From the NCBI RefSeq assembly GCF_023515955.1, contig NZ_CP097322.1, positions 2,606,001-2,670,000 of the forward strand: a DNA stretch of 64,000 bases, in the 5' to 3' direction. Origin of the DNA: Streptomyces sp. RerS4 (GTDB lineage: Bacteria; Actinomycetota; Actinomycetes; Streptomycetales; Streptomycetaceae). The notes beneath the pieces are model-generated. The model searched no databases and was not told the origin of the DNA. It saw only the letters and a list, made by a program, of their open reading frames with translations. A program made the translations under genes and the position numbers. Of this stretch, positions 63,110 to 64,000 are shown in pieces (positions within the stretch are counted from its first letter, which is position 1; every line of letters starts with the position of its first letter).

Positions 63110-63273
63110 GAGAAACCGTCCGGCAGATCAATGGGTGGGCAGATACACCCCATCTTGCCGTACGTCCATCCCCCGGGGGAAACGCGTTCCGCTCCCCTGG
63201 ACAGCGGGGGCCGTGCCGGGCGGGGCAGGATGACTCCCCGTACGACAGGTATGACGCTCCGGGGGGAGTCCTT

Positions 63274-63837
63274 GTGAACAGCTGGCCGCTACCACTGGCG
63301 ATAGCACTGATCGGCATGACGGGCACGCTCTTCGCGCCCCTGCTGACGCAGCGGCTCGTGGGCCGGGTCCAGTCCGAGCAGTTCGAACGCCAGGAGCTGA
63401 TGGCCGAGAGCCAGTGGCGGCGCGAGCGGCGGGCGGCGGAGCTGGAGGTGCGGCGGTCCTGCTACGTGGCCGCCATGTCCGCGTACCGGCGTTACCGGAT
63501 CGAGCTGATGAACTTCCTGTGGCTCGTCCACAAGGCGCAGGTCACGGCACAGGGGCGGGCGGACCTGGAGGACGCCCGGCAGACGATGCACCTGGCGTTC
63601 GCGGAGGCGCAGCTCGTCGGCTCCGAGGCGGTCGTGGCCGAGCTGGACGGCACGACGGAGGTGCTCGCCCAGACCTTCTACCGGATCCTGCGGCTGGAGG
63701 AGGGCGACCCGCTGCCGGACGGCGGCTTCGAGACGCTCAAGGCCCATCTCCTCGGGCTCGGGGAGCGGTGGAAGGACATGCGCGCCGTGATGCGGGCCGA
63801 CCTCGGGGCCGACGGCGCCCTTCAGCGGGGGCGGTAG
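63274..63837 (+). CDS. Membrane-anchored helical protein, unknown
   Basis: 187 aa. An N-terminal hydrophobic helix (VNSWPLPLAIALIGMTGTLFAPLL) is followed by a long charged helix (GRVQSEQFERQELMAESQWRRERRAAELEV in pieces) and further helices to the end. It should be inserted with the charged part in the cytoplasm. The GTG at 63274 has GGGGGAG about 6 nt upstream. No family is recognised. Its 3' end overlaps the convergent gene by 16 bp. Confidence 0.78.
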   Translation: MNSWPLPLAIALIGMTGTLFAPLLTQRLVGRVQSEQFERQELMAESQWRRERRAAELEVRRSCYVAAMSAYRRYRIELMNFLWLVHKAQVTAQGRADLEDARQTMHLAFAEAQLVGSEAVVAELDGTTEVLAQTFYRILRLEEGDPLPDGGFETLKAHLLGLGERWKDMRAVMRADLGADGALQRGR

Positions 63838-64000
63838 ACGACCAGGGCGTCCGGGAGGGAGTCGAGGACGAGGGCCTGGGGGGCGTGGGCGTACTCGCCG
63901 TCGTAGGCGAGCGGGGTGCCGGGCGGGATGTCCGTGACGCGGAGGCTGCGCAGGTGGGTGGCCACGTGGACGGGAGACCGGCTGAGCGGGCCGGTGAAGG
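63822..64000 (-). CDS. C-terminus of a possible lipid (diacylglycerol) kinase
   Basis: Only the last 58 or so residues are in the window; the gene runs off the right edge. The visible part ends LAYDGEYAHAPQALVLDSL then PDALVVYRPR. A DGE triplet followed by a short hydrophobic beta-strand resembles the C-terminus of DAGK/YegS-like lipid kinases, where DGE closes the second domain. The catalytic domain is outside the window, so this rests on weak similarity. Confidence 0.45.
   Translation of the reverse strand, partial: FTGPLSRSPVHVATHLRSLRVTDIPPGTPLAYDGEYAHAPQALVLDSLPDALVVYRPR

Overview
The window is high-GC actinobacterial chromosome with the gene content of a Streptomyces core region. Signs are strong third-codon GC bias, many GTG starts, mycothiol-type redox genes, SodF with a Nur box, a CsnR-type chitosan-oligosaccharide operon, and long GC-rich hairpins between genes. 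No transposase, integrase, phage gene, CRISPR array, rRNA or tRNA was found.

Layout. 1-866 holds the start of a PLP-dependent decarboxylase cut by the window edge, followed by a roughly 480-bp G-rich minisatellite and a DUF4232 lipoprotein whose signal peptide is out of frame. 2.5-5.9 kb holds an orphan ABC ATPase, a membrane SpoIIE/RsbU-type phosphatase and an Eis-like acetyltransferase. 6.1-18.3 kb holds a Nei/Fpg glycosylase, rpiB, three paralogous amino-acid permeases interleaved with bioY and an SDR, sodF, a mycothiol-nitroreductase-like DsbA protein and pepN. 18.5-21.5 kb holds an AbiEi-like protein, a PNPOx-like protein, a VOC protein and a CGNR regulator. 21.8-31.3 kb holds a secreted tripeptidyl-peptidase-II-like subtilase, a secreted M28 peptidase, asd, a DUF1203 protein and a second pepN. 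31.4-36.2 kb is an efflux block (LysR, two EamA, MFS) facing a MarR gene across a palindromic operator. 36.4-41 kb holds a small membrane protein, malQ, a small repeat peptide, an HNH endonuclease and an MscS channel. 41.1-48 kb is the csnR-csnE-F-G-H-K sugar-uptake operon.

48.2-58.7 kb is the most interesting part. It is a tightly packed same-strand signalling operon with a four-TM sensor (GlnX-like), an amino-acid binding protein (GlnH-like), a helical protein, a PknG-type kinase, a PP2C phosphatase, a vWA protein and an FHA protein. It joins the mycobacterial GlnX-GlnH-PknG glutamate-sensing arrangement to a TerY-P-like kinase/phosphatase/vWA triad, and the kinase, phosphatase and FHA protein all carry zinc ribbons. 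The kinase and phosphatase genes each contain a single-base frameshift in a low-complexity linker.

58.7-64 kb holds an isoaspartyl methyltransferase-like protein, a truncated haemoglobin, a hypothetical protein, a thioesterase, ettA, a membrane-anchored helical protein and the end of a possible lipid kinase.

The three apparent frameshifts (near 1615, 53856 and 55126) all lie in G or C runs, so sequencing error is a serious alternative to real mutation. Domain calls come from reading the sequences; no database search was run.
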